Shown: positions 1 through 13,400 of the stretch, in pieces
How the letters are laid out: each line of letters opens with the position of its first letter
How positions within the stretch are numbered: the first letter of the stretch is position 1
Assembly (NCBI GenBank): GCA_013400155.1
Contig: VXBM01001023.1
Coordinates: 206,380 to 270,379 of the forward strand
Length of the DNA stretch: 64,000 nt
DNA from: Helopsaltes ochotensis
Lineage: Eukaryota > Chordata > Aves > Passeriformes > Locustellidae
Direction: 5' to 3'
Program-made: the position numbers and the translations under genes
Notes under the pieces: generated by a model
Seen by the model: only the letters and a program-made list of their open reading frames with translations
The model's database searches: none
Told to the model about the DNA's origin: nothing

Positions 1-56
1 TGAAACCACCACATTTTTTGGTGTTTCCGCCCAGTTAAACTAAACTAAAACACCAT
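1..56 (+). repeat. Possible terminal piece of an LTR-like interspersed repeat
   Basis: The first bases (tgaaaccacca...tggtgttt...aaaacacc) resemble 54355-54405, the last part of the insert inside the large CR1. Both have tgaaaccacc, a short T-rich spacer, ggtgttt and a terminal aacac. Similarity is clear but imperfect over about 50 bp, and the rest of the element lies before the window. I infer that both are ends of one repeat family, probably an avian LTR. The family name is not certain. Confidence 0.35.
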
Positions 57-1996
57 TGCTAAGGATAAAGTCAGAAACTGGAATCATGATAGAAAGGACT
101 TCAGAGTCAAACTATTTAAGTTATGCCCAAAGATTTGTAAGCTTGGATTGCCCACTTTAATTCTCTCTAAGGCTGATTTTAACATGTCTATATGAGTAAT
201 CTTAATTCAGCACATAGTTCCTCTGGTGACAGGTTGTTTAAGAAAGCTTAGTGTACATGGTTTTACAGGTTATTTCTGGTGTCAAGGTTCACCCCTACCA
301 AGGTGTTTATGGGAATCATAGCAGGCTAGCTGCCTGCAACAATGAAATGAAAACTCAGTACTGTTCTGTTGCTTGATCTGTATCTTGTATAAAAATCTGC
401 TGAGAATTAAGGGTGCATCAGTCAGGACCATGGCTTTGAGTTTGAGGGTGTCTGTCTGTTGCTCAGCAGGGCTGTATCTGAGTGTGCATGTTTGTTGTAC
501 TGGATTCCTTAAAGAACAGGTGTCTATTTTTGTGTCTGTAGTACAGAGATGTTCTGGTCCAGCTTTAGGGAATCCAGGTCCTTAATGCTAAAATACTGAC
601 AGTAGTATTTCCAGGGTTCCAGTGGTTCCAGGGTTTCTCTGGAACCCCTTAGAAATATGTTGGCAGTTAAAATTTTCAATGAGAGACATTCATCCATCTC
701 TACAAGACGACATGTGGTTCACAGACTCTTTTGTAGAAGGGCTAAATATGCTTCTGGGCCATACTGTAGACACATACTTGGAGAAGAAAAGAGAAGCCTT
801 TTAAATCTCAGTTTTTCTAGCTGAAAACTAGAAAAAAACCAAAAACCTAGCTGAAATTTAGACTTTTGAGCAATTATGTCTTGGACCTTTCCTATGCTGA
901 CATAAAGTGCCCTTTTTCATTTCATTTCTTGGTACCTTAAGGTAATAAAAGACATGTTACACTTTCGGCCGGACTATTGCCATACAGAGAGCAGGGATAT
1001 ATTATCTTGCTAGCTGGCAGTCTGGAGGCTTCAGAGGGAGCAGGTTTCCTGATTTTAGGGAATTAAACATTACATCTTCAAAATTTAACAGTAAATATTC
1101 ATAACACGACAATTTAATGGATTTGAGCTTTACTGTGAGTTGTGTAACAGGTGAAATTAAAGTTCAGGGCTTATCTAGAGGTTTGGCTCAGAAAGAGATT
1201 AATTATAAAAGCTTGTTTACATATTTGAGGCTTCCAGAACTAACTTCCCATGTAAATACAGTGTGATCAGAAGGCTCTGCAGCTCAGGAATGGTTGCTTT
1301 CCAATCACACTTCACGATGTGGAGGGCCAGTAGTCTGTTCTTCAGCTCTGGCTTAATGCACTGAGGGCATCAGAGGTCAAAAAAAAGAAAAGGATAGTTG
1401 CAGGAGAGCTGGATTTTGGTGGGTGGACATGGGAGGCTGGGATTTCATTCCCTCCATGCAGTCATCCTGTGCTATCTGACATGCTAATGAGCCTTGTCTG
1501 GAGGCCTCCCAGTTGCTCCCAGAAGGGCACAGAGGTCTTGCACCATCTGTCAGCCTATTCAGCATCTCAGAGAGCTCCCAAAGCCTAAAAAATTATTAGG
1601 GATCTATGTTTCTGTAACAAGACCCAGAGTATATAAGGTGCCTTCTGGAGTTTGAAAGTCTAACATACCCATGTTTACACAGAACCACAAAAATTTAGCC
1701 ACTTATGCACTTGAACTTAGCTAATGTCTGTACTCTATTTTTTATGCAAAAGGAAACTTGCTGCACATCCACATGCTTGCTTATCCCTTTAAGGGTAGCA
1801 CATAATGAATGCTTGTCACAGGTGCAGTAATTTCTGACACTTAAAACCAATTTCCAATGATAAAATATGTCCAAAACCAACAAAATACTTTCAGTATATA
1901 ACACTTCTAATGAAATACTTCATAACTTTCAAGTACAAATGAACACAGCATTTTACCTCCACCACTGAGAAAATGTTGACCTTTGAAACGTAGCTG

Positions 1997-2028
1997 TTCT
2001 TTTTTTCTCTCTCTCTCTCTCTTCTTCT
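1997..2028. repeat. Pyrimidine tract with (CT)n core
   Basis: A run of T then alternating CT (about nine dinucleotides), ending in cttcttct. It is a simple microsatellite with no associated gene. Confidence 0.85.
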
Positions 2029-5000
2029 ATGACAATGCAATTCTGCAAAGTGTGTTTCTTCACAGTATAAAAACCAATTTATCTTTTTGAGGCCAACAGA
2101 ATGAGGGGACTCCTTTGCTGAGTGGCTGTATCCTGATGGTGGGAATGGAGTTATGAAAAACCTTACAACCCATGATTACCTGCAAAATCACCTCCATTCT
2201 ACTCAAACCAGTTGCATCAAATCTGAATGTCACAAAATGCAACACATTTGTTTCGGGAAAAATGATGGCAGAAAACAGCTAACATCAGTCATTTCTGCTG
2301 TAAGTTAACAAATACACAAAGTCCTGTGAAATTTCATGTGGCTATGTGAAACATTATTAAGTTACAATGGGTAGTAATAAAAAAATCTGCAAGGTAGCTT
2401 CCCCAGTGATCAATTAGTATCCAGGTACTGTGCATGAACAATGAATGACTAGCTTTGAAGCAGTGCTGAGAAACCTTCTCTATGAGATCTGACGTGTGTT
2501 TTTCTACTGTCTGACCACTCCTCACCAATACTTTTCTTCTTACCTTTTAATGCTGACAAAAGAAAGGCTGACAGAATGACAATGTCATAAATGTAGCATG
2601 ATGCCCGCAGTTACTTTCCTCCCAGTACATGATATATCTGACTGGGATAATAAATCCCACCTGCTTTTAGATGGTATCTCACCAGACCCCATTGCCAGGA
2701 GTTACCCCAATGCAGTAGTTATGCTGTGCTGGTGATGTGGCTGGTGTGTGCTTACAAGAGAAGCATAAAAACTACAGATTGCAAAATTAAGTGTGAAACC
2801 ATTTAAGATGCTAACTGCTAAAAGAACATTAGTGGGGTAACCTTAATAAAAATAAGCCTTGTCACCACACCTTAGAGGTCCTTCATTCCTCAGCAAATAC
2901 AGTGGATAATGCTTTAATTACATATCCTACCCAAAGTGCGTGGAGCATGGTTTATTGGATTTTAAGTGACTGCTTATGACAAACTTTACTTTCCTATAGT
3001 TTTTTCTGTTACTCTGTCACAAACAACTATCTGTTCCCTCCATTCCTGAGATCATACACCTAGTGAAAGAGCTGCAAAGTTGTCCTGCTTTAGTTCAGAT
3101 TTGCTGTCTAGTGGCTGGAAACAGGATTGTTGATATCAATTTACGATTAAGAGATGCCTGAAGAAAACGGCCATCTTTCCCTATAGAACTTGGTGCTGAT
3201 TATGAATATGAAAAGCATTTTGTTCAAAAGTTCATTGGTTTTTGTGAGGAAGGGTATTCAGATTCATTACAGTTCCGGTACTTTTATCTGTTAGTTGCAT
3301 CAAATTACAGAGTTTGCTAGAGTTAGGCAATGTCATCTGTCCTGCCTTTTTATTTCACCATGTTTTTAGATGGATAAATGGATTGGTTCAGCTGATTTAA
3401 CCTGCTGAGTTTCTCATTTTGGTTATGAGGAGGCAGGGGCCTAAGCTTTATGGAAGATCTGCAGTCTCTCAACCCATCCTTAAAGCATACCTGCTCCCTC
3501 TCATCTTCGGACAAAATTATGTGCTAACAGCAGGAAAGAGTCACTGTATAAAACTTGGGTGTAAAATTATAAAGACCATTTAATTTGCAGTAGAATTCTT
3601 GGCTTTCTAAGGGATAGAAATCTTTAATTTCAGTGAAGAACACAAAGAAGTCTGAAATGATTATCCTTTGAAAATGAAGCCAGTTGTTCCAGTTTCAAAT
3701 ACTGTTAGTATTCTTACATGCTAATGTAATTTCTTCTTTAGCCACCTGTTAGAAGAGCCAGGAATAGACATAGCATTTTCATTTGCTGCAACCACCATAA
3801 ATGTGTCCCATTGTTAGAAAACGGATGATTTCTGCTTTATCAGCTGCATCCAAAATTAACACTTGAATAGCTGTTTTCTTCTTCTCTAAACTCTCTCGTT
3901 TTATGATCCAGCATTTTACATTTTCTTTTACAACAGGTGAAAATAGGACAGTCAGAAAAAAAGTATCTATCTAAGCACCTTGAATTATTATCTCAGCATA
4001 ACCTTATGCATGATTGATGTGAAAATGACAGCTTAAAGATTTTTTTTTTAAAGACAAGGGTGGGTATCAAAGTAAAGAATATTTCCAAAGACGTTGCAGC
4101 TCTTATGTCCCTAGGAGGAAATCTTTGCACTCTCAGGGGCATCTCAGCTTTGCTGAAAAGGGCGTGTCTGCACTTATCCAATGCTAGAGAAATGATGAGA
4201 GTACCTCAGCCATTTGCAGGATGCCTTATAAAGATTATCACATTGGGAAAGAAGGGAAGAAATTCTGGCTGAAGGAGGGGCAAAAAGAAGAAAATAAGTC
4301 CATGCTTCACTACTGCAGGATCTGAGCTATTGCATGCATTTCCACTGACTTGGTGCCTTGGCATGGGGAGGACCTTTGGCCCCATAGCTCTATAACACTT
4401 AAAGAATCTTTAGTCCCTAAATTAAATGTTGAAGGAATACTTAGGTTTTTTCCTCATAGCATAGTAATGAATAAATTGATATTATTGGTTCTTGGTTGTA
4501 TGTAGAAACTATAGTTATATCATCATCTTCTATACATTTCAAGCAACTAAAAAAAGCAAGAGACAAGTATTCTTTGAATACTTGTTGGTTCAAATACCTT
4601 TGGTACATGCTAATTAGGGAAGCACAGGAGGATGTGTGGGGCCTGGTGCTATGGTTTGTTTTTTGGCGTAAAAGGCATGTTGCTACTAGGTAACAGAGGA
4701 AGTACCAGGAGTCAGAAGGCAGCATGTAACATGCATATTTAAGATCTCACTGGCATTTGATTCCTCACATTTATATATTGCTTCTAAATTACAACATATG
4801 TAAAACATCCCAGAAAAGCAGTACACAGTTTTTTATCATTTCCACTGCCCTCAAATTTGGGACTTCCAGAGAAACAGGTGGCAGGGAACCATGTCAGGAA
4901 GGCTGCATGATGACTACATTTACCTAGTTTGGACTTCACCCAAGAGAAGCAGTTCTTGTGTGCCATGGACTGAGGCATAGCCATTGAATTCAGCATGCCA

Positions 5001-6907
5001 GGGCATCACTGCAGGGCATGAGCAAGAGGGAATTTTGTTAGCTCAGCCCTGTATGAGGATGGACTGGTGGCAGGAGGGGCACTATATCTGCAGTGGCCAG
5101 CATATACCCCCTCTGCAAAATCCAGGGCCTGCCCAGGAGCTGACGGAATGCTCTCCTCTGGCCTTGGGATTTGCAAGGTGCATTGGGGTTCCCTGTGATA
5201 GGACCAAGGGGATATGATGCTCCCTATTAGTGCTGCTGGGTTTTAATTGGCCTCACTGGTGACTTTTGAGGGGACTCACTGCCTTTTGAACAGCGCACGT
5301 CTGGTTCATGTTGGCATTTGATTTGGGAACTTACTACTACTTATTAATCTGCAAAGTAAATCACATGTTTGTGTATGGTATCACTCACTATAGTATGAAA
5401 TACTCCATTTTATGAGACTCAAAGCATGCATATTTTTCACTAAGATACCTGTTACATTAAAGAAAGAACTATTTTTGTTTCAGTGAGTTACACCTGCCAC
5501 TTCATGCTTGTTTAGTACCTTTTCCGGTATAAGATGAGCTGCAGATATAGGGTGCCTTCTGAGACTCTTAAAGAAACATTATAAAACATAAAAATAACAG
5601 CTCCTAGGGGGCACACAGAAACATACTGCATTCATCCTTCTTCTTGATTTTCTTTTAAGGGGTCTTTGTTGTTCATAAGATTTCTCTCCAACAAACTATC
5701 AAGGCTAGATTGTCTTGTCCATGCAGATGCATAAATGAGGATTGACTTGATTTTAATACTTTTGGTGAAGATGGAAATACACTTCTTCCTTCTGATCTAC
5801 TTGGTCTCAGTTGTCAAAGTGACAGCAAATATTTCTGAAAGGATTTTACTGGATTTCACCTGCATGACAAGTTATACCTCAGTCCAGACCATTTATGTTT
5901 GCAAGGAGGGAGTGGTTCACATCAGACAGAAATGTGGATATGAGTAAGGCAGATACAGAGCTTTGCCAAGCCAGGACAAGAACAGTGGTGAGTGTCACAT
6001 GCCAGCCGTATGTGCTGTTTCACCATCTTAGGTGCTGCCAGCTGTCTCCCTGCTCATGGCACGATGGGAGCAGCAATAGTTTTTTGGCTGTCACTCAATG
6101 AGGCTGTGCTTTTATTATTAGCCAGGCCATAAGGTTGGAAATAACTTTAAAAATTCCTTTTACAATGGGGTCATTGCTCATCGATTTTAGTGGTGCCATA
6201 TCACAGGCAATACAAACCTAATGGGCTCACAGCATTCACCTTCTGCCCTGAATGAAGAGAATTCTCTTGCCTTGCTAGCTGTGTGACTCCTGCAGGAAAT
6301 AACAAGAAAGGCACAGAAAATGTCATTTGCACAGTCACATTTTTCCTGTGGAGTGCAGGCACCATTGCTGTTTGTATGAGCCTGCTCTGCTGCACATAAT
6401 TTCCTCTGAGGAGGAGGCAGGATGACTAGTGAGCCAGCTTTTGGAGTCATGTCATGAACTAGGTCAACAGCTCTCCAGGGCTTCTAAAAACATGGGCATT
6501 TGGGCACATTGCCATTCCTGTTTGGCCTCTCTTGCAGAGCTTCCTGACTTTGCAGGACACAGAGGGTCAGATTGCTATGAGTGCTTGTGCAACTCAGGGA
6601 AAGCACCTGAATTAGACACACAGTCTGTCGTAACTGCTTTGAAATCAGCTGATGTCTTCTTCCAGACTCTTCATGCACAACTTTTTTTCTCTGATAGGCA
6701 ATGATGTTAAATAATAAAAACAAGTGGTTACAGACCAGACGAGGAGACAAACTCCAGATGAGCCTGGAATTGTTCCTACTTAAGTTCCCAGCCCTAGTGC
6801 TTGCACTGATTTCCTTGGGAGCACTCGGAGTGTTTAGATCTCAGTAGCACAAGGGAAAAATTGCTAGTGTCATCTTAATTTACTTTTGGTGTTGACCCTT
6901 TGAGCCC

Positions 6908-6958
6908 CAAACAAGCAAACAAACAAACAAGCAAACAAGCAAGCAAGCAAGCAAACAA
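6908..6958. repeat. Tetranucleotide microsatellite, (CAAA)/(CAAG) mixed
   Basis: About twelve 4-bp units alternate between CAAA and CAAG (AAGC/AAAC in other phases). The pattern is two closely related tetranucleotides interleaved, as expected from a C-A-A-R repeat in which G/A transitions have spread among units. Confidence 0.9.
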
Positions 6959-8050
6959 CCCTACAAACCCCCACACCAGGAAAAAAAAGCAGTAGAAATA
7001 TTTAGACTCCAAATGTAAATGTAAACTTTTTTTTCATGCTGGTGGAAAGGAGTTCTCTTTGGGGATATAGAGCCAGAAAACATTCAGAGGATGTCATCAA
7101 AGAGAATGGCCTGGGGAAACTCAGCTGCCACGTTTGATGTTTCTTGTCAAACATAGATTGGCCCCGTTTGAAGTGTCAGTAAGCAGGGAAAAGTATGATG
7201 TGACCGACAGGACCTGCAACCTGACGCCTACAGACCTGCAGGTACAAGGAATAGGGACCAACAGCCCCCTGCTCTACCCTACCCTGCTCCGCCTTCCCAT
7301 CCGGGCAGAAATTGTCCCTTAAGCCTTTCCATAAAAGGCTGCTCTGGAATTCACAGCTAGAACGGGGAATCCTGGAGAGGTGTTATTTCTGATATAAAGC
7401 ACCAGGGGGTGCTGAAAAAAGTTCTGTTTAGGGTTGAGGGAATGAAAGGGTGTAGGGGAGATCTCTGACCTAACAATCCACTGCCTCTGACTGCGTGTGC
7501 ATTTAGGGAAAGCAAAACACCAAATTAATCTGTCTCCGTTTTATCTGCAAGGATTTCTGCCAAACAGGTGTCAAAAAAGGCCCCTCCCATGTAAATGTGA
7601 CACAGCTACTAGCTGACATCTGCTGCAGTCAACGAGGGCTGTATTCAAAGTGTGGGCATGCACTAATTTGAAATCAAATCTTTGGAAGCTTGGAGCCTAC
7701 ACACTTGTGATTGGTTTGACTCTAGGTCGTGAAGTTTATGGTACAGGATTTCTTTTCCTAATGCCATGCCTAAAATCTATGCTGATGTACTGTGCAAAGG
7801 AGTATGAATGATACCTGAAGACTGAGTCTTCATTTTTATATGTTTGCAATGTACTTGAATGATATTATATAATGTGGTGCATGTGGCTGCCTGCTTTACA
7901 CTAGGAACTTCAGATAATTTAGGGTCATGCATATATTTCTTAATAAATCCTTGCAAAAGGAAGCAAGCTTTTCGAAAAACATGTAAGGCCTATTTATTTC
8001 TTTTTTACATTTTTAATGTTAATGAGTACTTGCTTAACCCACGTAGAAGG

Positions 8051-8095
8051 TTTCCTTTCCTTTTCTTCTCTTTTCTTCTCTTCTCTTTTCTTTTC
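8051..8095. repeat. Polypyrimidine tract (TTTTC/TTCTC)n
   Basis: Forty-five bases contain only C and T, built from imperfect TTTTC and TTCTC units. It could be mistaken for a splice-acceptor pyrimidine tract, but no AG and exon follow it. Confidence 0.85.
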
Positions 8096-9980
8096 ATGTG
8101 GATTTCCATGTTCTGTAATTATGTACTATTTCTAAAGCATTCTATATAAAGATTTCTGAAACAACTCCTGAGAATAAAAGCCAATATATATGGCTGTGAG
8201 GGGCAAATTTGGAAGGAGGAGACAAAGATATATTTACTCACACTTACAATGTCTAAAGTCAGACTGAGAATCAGATTTTTGAAAGTGTTCAAAGATCCAA
8301 TAAATCTAAAAGTTTGGGAAGAGCAGCTTTAAAAAATTCTTGATCATCTCTGGAGTGACTAATCTTTGTACTTGGAAGTTCTTGGAACTATTGTTTCCAA
8401 TAAATATTCATTCCAAGAAGATTTCTAGGTCTGATTTACTTTATAAAGATGAAAAATAGCTCATGGCTTAGCACTTAAAAATTTCAGATTATGCTGCTAA
8501 GGCACTATTTGCACAGTAATTGAAAATAATTATGAGTGTGTGCTTGCATTGCTTATTATTGCTTTTATGGCAAGGAGTAGTATTAACACGTTTCTTATTA
8601 TTAAACTAATAATGAGATCTGGCCTCACAATTAATGCACTTCCACTGCCTGAGACCTCTGTGGCCACCTGCTGTAAGCCAGTGTATGAGTTCAGGAATTA
8701 TTACAGGACTCAGGGTATTAGCCTTGGGCTAAGAAGCTTGTCAGAGCATGATTAAATGTTCCTTTAATTTTCTGTCTTTTAACAAAAGGCGTATTTCTGT
8801 GCAATCCATCTGTAAGAGCAGGGCTTGTGCCTTTGACATGTGTAAAATCTGCAGCTGTCAGAATCTTTCTTGTGGATTTCCAACCTGGGGAAAAACAATA
8901 ATGCTGCATTTTCTGTCAAAAGATTGGGTATTTTGCTGTGAAGTTTAAGTCTGAGTAGCATTTTATTAGCTTGCAGCATTAAAAAAAAAGTCTGTGTCTG
9001 CATTGTCTTTTGCCTGCAAGATGTCTGTGTCCTGGGGCACTGATTTCATGGTGATTCCCTTGCCCTGGTGGCCAGTGATCATAGAGACCCACTGGAACAC
9101 CTAAGATATGTACCTCTAAGTCACCACTCCCCATACTCGTTACTTATGCTGGAAGCTTGGGAATGCCTGCCCTGGTTCCTCTGGGTGCCCTGCATCTGGA
9201 GCCATGGTGAGACAGGGAAAGCACTGAATTCACAACATCACTCCTAGGATGCCCAGTTGCAAGCTGAGTTTTTGGCATGGAAGTGTAATCCTGTGTCTCT
9301 GCATACACTCTTGTGCCTTCCTTGCACGTGATGATCACAGGCGTGTGATGAATGGAAACTCCATGTAGTAAACTACACTGACTGCAACCTAATGCTAATT
9401 TGAGCTGGGACTATGCCATAGTAAAAGTACATCTTCTCTGCAGTGAGACAGATGATTTTAGAATTATACTATTAGTTTTGCTTTCATGTGGAAATTTAAA
9501 TTTAAAGAAAACAAAATATTTTAAGCACTTGAGATATAAACATTTTCAGGCATAAAACCCCCCGCACCATCACTGGCAGACCACAGACTTCACGTTGTGA
9601 TCAGGTGATAGTTGGTTTTCCTTTCACTAAGCACTATGATCTACAGCCAAACACCTTCATTCCTTATATTGGGACATTTGAAGGAGCTTGGGGATTTCAC
9701 CTGAAGTTCCAATGACAATCCTCTGTGCCACATATTTGCAGGCACATTGCTGGTACTCCATGAGTAGAAGGCTTGAAGGAATAGGGTGGCAGTGGGACAG
9801 GGTGGCACGATGCCCTTCACAGAGGAGTGTGGTGGCAGATTGTCCAGGCCAGCTGGAGAGCACTCATTGTACTCATCCTTGATGAGCATTTGATTTCAGG
9901 AGCTTAGAGATAAACAAGATCAAATAAAACCCAGTTTTTATTTATTTCTGCAACTGCAGGGATGTTTCATTCTCTAAACA

Positions 9981-10004
9981 TGTTTTTGTTTCTGTTTTTG
10001 TTTC
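9981..10004. repeat. 12-bp tandem duplication (tgtttttgtttc x2)
   Basis: Two perfect adjacent copies of a T/G-rich 12-mer are followed by ttttcc. This is a short slippage-type repeat. Confidence 0.8.
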
Positions 10005-10183
10005 TTTTCCTGAGCATTCACCATGGCCATGTGCTGTGTAGGTTGCCTCCCTCTTGACCCTGTACCATAGGTGTGCGCATGGCAAACCATTATGTCTATT
10101 TCTGATGGCTTGAAACGGGAGTTTGTACTTGAAAAAACAGTACTGCCTTGCTTCTCAGTGGAGTCAGTAAAAAAAAAAAATGG

Positions 10184-10430
10184 ATAGAATCACAGAATAG
10201 TTTGGGTTGAAAGACACTTTAATGATCATATAGTTCCAAATCCACTGCCACAGGAAGGGACACCTTCCACTAGACCAGGTGGCTCAGAGCCCCTGGTCTT
10301 GAACACCTCCAGGGATGGGACATCCATAATTTCTCTGTGTGTGCCAGTGCCTCACCAACACCACAGTAGAGAACTTCTTATGAAACTTTTATCTAATCTA
10401 ATCCAATTTAAGCTGAAATCACCCTCTTTC
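10184..10430 (-). mobile_element. CR1 LINE 3' fragment
   Basis: The plus strand begins agaatcacagaatag and continues with the landmarks ccactgccacaggaaggg, ccttccactagaccagg, cagggatgggacatcc and a degenerate tatctaatctaa block. This is the reverse complement of a CR1 3' end, so the element lies on the minus strand. Only the 3'-terminal 250 bp or so are present, the usual 5' truncation from incomplete reverse transcription. A 12-base A run (about 10170-10180) adjoins its 3' end. It is diverged, with small indels, and no CR1 coding frame survives. Confidence 0.9.
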
Positions 10431-13400
10431 ACTATAATTGGTTTTGTTGAAGCCAATTATTTGTAATAAACAAATAGCAGAATTACAGAAGCTCCAACAA
10501 GCTTCAAATGTAAAATCAAACTGACACTGTAAAAAAGTAACAGCTCTCCAAACTGACATGCATTCTAATTAATTTGGATTGTTGTATTAAGAGAAGACAA
10601 GGCATTCATTTTTACATGTAAAATCCTGAAGAATGTGTAGTCAATGTAAGTACGGCAGAGTATGTTTATTGCTACCATTGTCATAGATAAAGTTGACGCT
10701 GCTCTAGATTTGACAGGATGCTTTTCAGGATTATTACAAAGGAGTCCATTTATCCAGCAACAAAATGCAGTACTTGCTAGGACAAAAGGTGACCACTATG
10801 ACTGCTAAAGGGAACATGGTTTAGGTGCCTCAGGAAATCAGCCCTTGTGGGCCCTCACAGCTGTCCCACACTTTGTTTGCCTCATTGCTCCCAGGTGCAA
10901 TGTCAGCATCTGAATAGACAGAAATTTTTCTAGAGTCAGGGTCTAGACCACAAAATGAAGAAGTTTTCTGCATGCAGTTGACTCTGCAGGGAAAATACAA
11001 GTCAGATGACAGGAGAGTTTCCAAACTGGCATCTGGCCAGGTTGCTGGAGTTAATAAACTTACTTTGGCTAGAGAAGAAAAAAGCACTACAGGAACCTTT
11101 AAAGGAAGTATTCATTCATTAATTGCCTAAATTCCCCTGCTGCTGCGTGATGCCAGATGGTAGTGCTGAGGACAAGCCTGCCACGTGTTACCCGTACAGC
11201 ATGGCCAGCCTGGCTGGTGCCTTCCAGAGGGAAGCCGCCCCTTCACTCCATCTCTGAGGCAGCTGTCAAAGCTGTTAAATACCTCAGTTTTTCAGCAGAG
11301 TTTTTGAGGTATAGACAGGTATTTTCCACTCAGTTTCCAGGGATGCTGGACCACCTGCTTCCCAGGACTAGAAGCATTCCCTACCTGGCCCTTTTAGCGA
11401 TGCAATTTTTTACCTTTGTGAGGGGTCACTGGCAAAACATTGCTTTGATACTCAGATAAAAGAGTCAGCTATTTAGACAAAATAACATCTTCCAGGGCCT
11501 TGGTATTTTGCTCAGCGTGCTTATTTTTCTATAGTCCAAAGAGGAATGGATACAAATCCAATTTTTTAAAAAATATTACTCAGGCAATGGGTGCATATAA
11601 ATTAAATATAACTAACACAAGAGCACAAAAGTAGTTATCTAATAAAACCTAAATTGTGGTGTGAGCAAGTAATGAATCGGCCCTCTTGCAAATCTGAAAG
11701 AGGTGACAAGAAATCAATTTTTTTTTCATTTATAATAAGCTCATAAAATTCACTGCTCCGGACAGCTACACTGATTTTTCTTGTCAGGTAAGAAAATACA
11801 CTGTGGAATTTTATTAAAGTGGTAGTTTTAGCACATGTGCAGACAAGTACTAGTGAAAAATAGAAATGGCAGTCTGTATTTTCTTTTTTTGGTAGCATGA
11901 AAATACACAAACAGAAAAAAATGCAAATACTCCCCTTGCTGGCAAAACCCCCACTCCTTTCTATACTGAAGAAAAATGACTGTGTGTATGTATTCCTTGA
12001 AGTCTTACCACAGCAGATGAATTTGCAATTTCTAATCTAGAAATTTTTAATTCCCCATTTGCAGAGGAGTGGAAGATATCAATTTGCTTCTTTTCAGAAG
12101 CGCACCAGAGCTTTTCTTAGGCTGTGTTTCATGTCTATTTATCTACCAGTCTCCTAAAAAAGCACAATCCACTTCAGCTGGACTGAGGTTTGCAAATGAG
12201 CACTCACTGTGGAGCTTCAAACCTGTTTTCAATTGACTCATGCTTTAGAAACACAGTCAGTCAGACGGCAGAGCTTTAAAGTCCTTAACCACATCAGAAG
12301 GAGATGAAATATATGTACAAAGCTTTTAGCACTTTTGTGAGATGCACAGACTTTTGATAGAGAGCTTATTTTTTGCACTCTGGCTCATCAGCCCAATTTG
12401 GATCAGTAGGTATGTATGATAAACAAAAAATGCCACAATGCTAGTTTGGTTATGTTGGATTAACATGGTTTTGAAGTTAATAGGAAGATTTTTGCCTGTT
12501 GAAAGGCTGTCATGCCTTTTGTACGATGTGGGTTGTAGGGTAAGGAGGGGCTGATGTGGGAGGGAGAAGAACCAATTGACCAAAGTATATCAGGGTAAAG
12601 ATTAACTGTATTTTATGTCTGAGGACTACCTGATGTGAAAGATGGGAAAATACTCAAAGATACAGGTCTTCTTCACATGAACTTTCAATTAAGAGGGAGA
12701 AACTACCAAAGAACAGCAACATGCTAGTATTTAGGGTGAGAATGTTTGACAAAAGGCTGACGTAGGGGGGAGGTAGGACAATGATGCAAAGCCAGCAGGC
12801 TTTTGGAAAGCCAGACAGTAGTGTGCTTGGAAAATATACAGGAATGATCACACAGAAAATTTGTTTAAAAGCAAAAATAAAAATGCTAGTGAGAGTCAGT
12901 AATCCCATAAGACAAATATAATGCTGATTCAACCTATGGCAGTCTGGGAGGCTGGAAGTCATAGCAAGTAAATCAATCTAAATCTTTACTATGAAAATGG
13001 AGATAGAAGAGATGCACACGTTCAGGCTACTAAGAATAGGTATCAGGGAAAAGCATGAAGAGTTAGGGATGAATTAAAGATGGTCAAGAATGGGCTGAGG
13101 TGAGAGTACTGAGCAGTCTTCTATAAGGGCAGTGTTAATAAGGGGCAGAGTGAGAGAAGTTGTAATCCATCACTGGGTGGAAAGGAAAAGCTAGATGGTG
13201 CTGACAAGGCTAAAATGTCTGATGCTTGTTATGGGTTACTCTTTACCAGAAAGGCCAGCTGACTCAGCAGGAGAGAAGTAAGAGTTGAGGACAGACTAAA
13301 ACAGAAAATATTTAGCTAAGGCAGAGATTTCCAGTTTGGCTGGACCTGTCTTGAACCTGGAGGACTGGCTGTGCCCAGCCCTGAGCCGCACCTTCAGGAA

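Larger units (their letters stand above)
57..10183. other. Unique noncoding stretch, no gene seen
   Basis: This is AT-rich sequence with only short, mutually overlapping open frames of 60 to about 96 codons and no recognisable domain. It contains a small perfect hairpin (arms ggttccag at 624-631 and ctggaacc at 639-646), a CT tract near 2.0 kb, a CAAA/CAAG tetranucleotide repeat at 6.9 kb and a pyrimidine tract at 8.05 kb. A slightly GC-richer patch at 7130-7330 has splice-like dinucleotides but no convincing exon. It could be intergenic or intronic; the sequence does not decide. Confidence 0.6.

Noticed and set aside
7187..7241. Exon-like 55-bp segment between a cag and a caggtacaagg donor-like site
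   Set aside because: The polypyrimidine tract before the supposed acceptor is weak, the peptide is unrecognised, and no partner exons are visible nearby.
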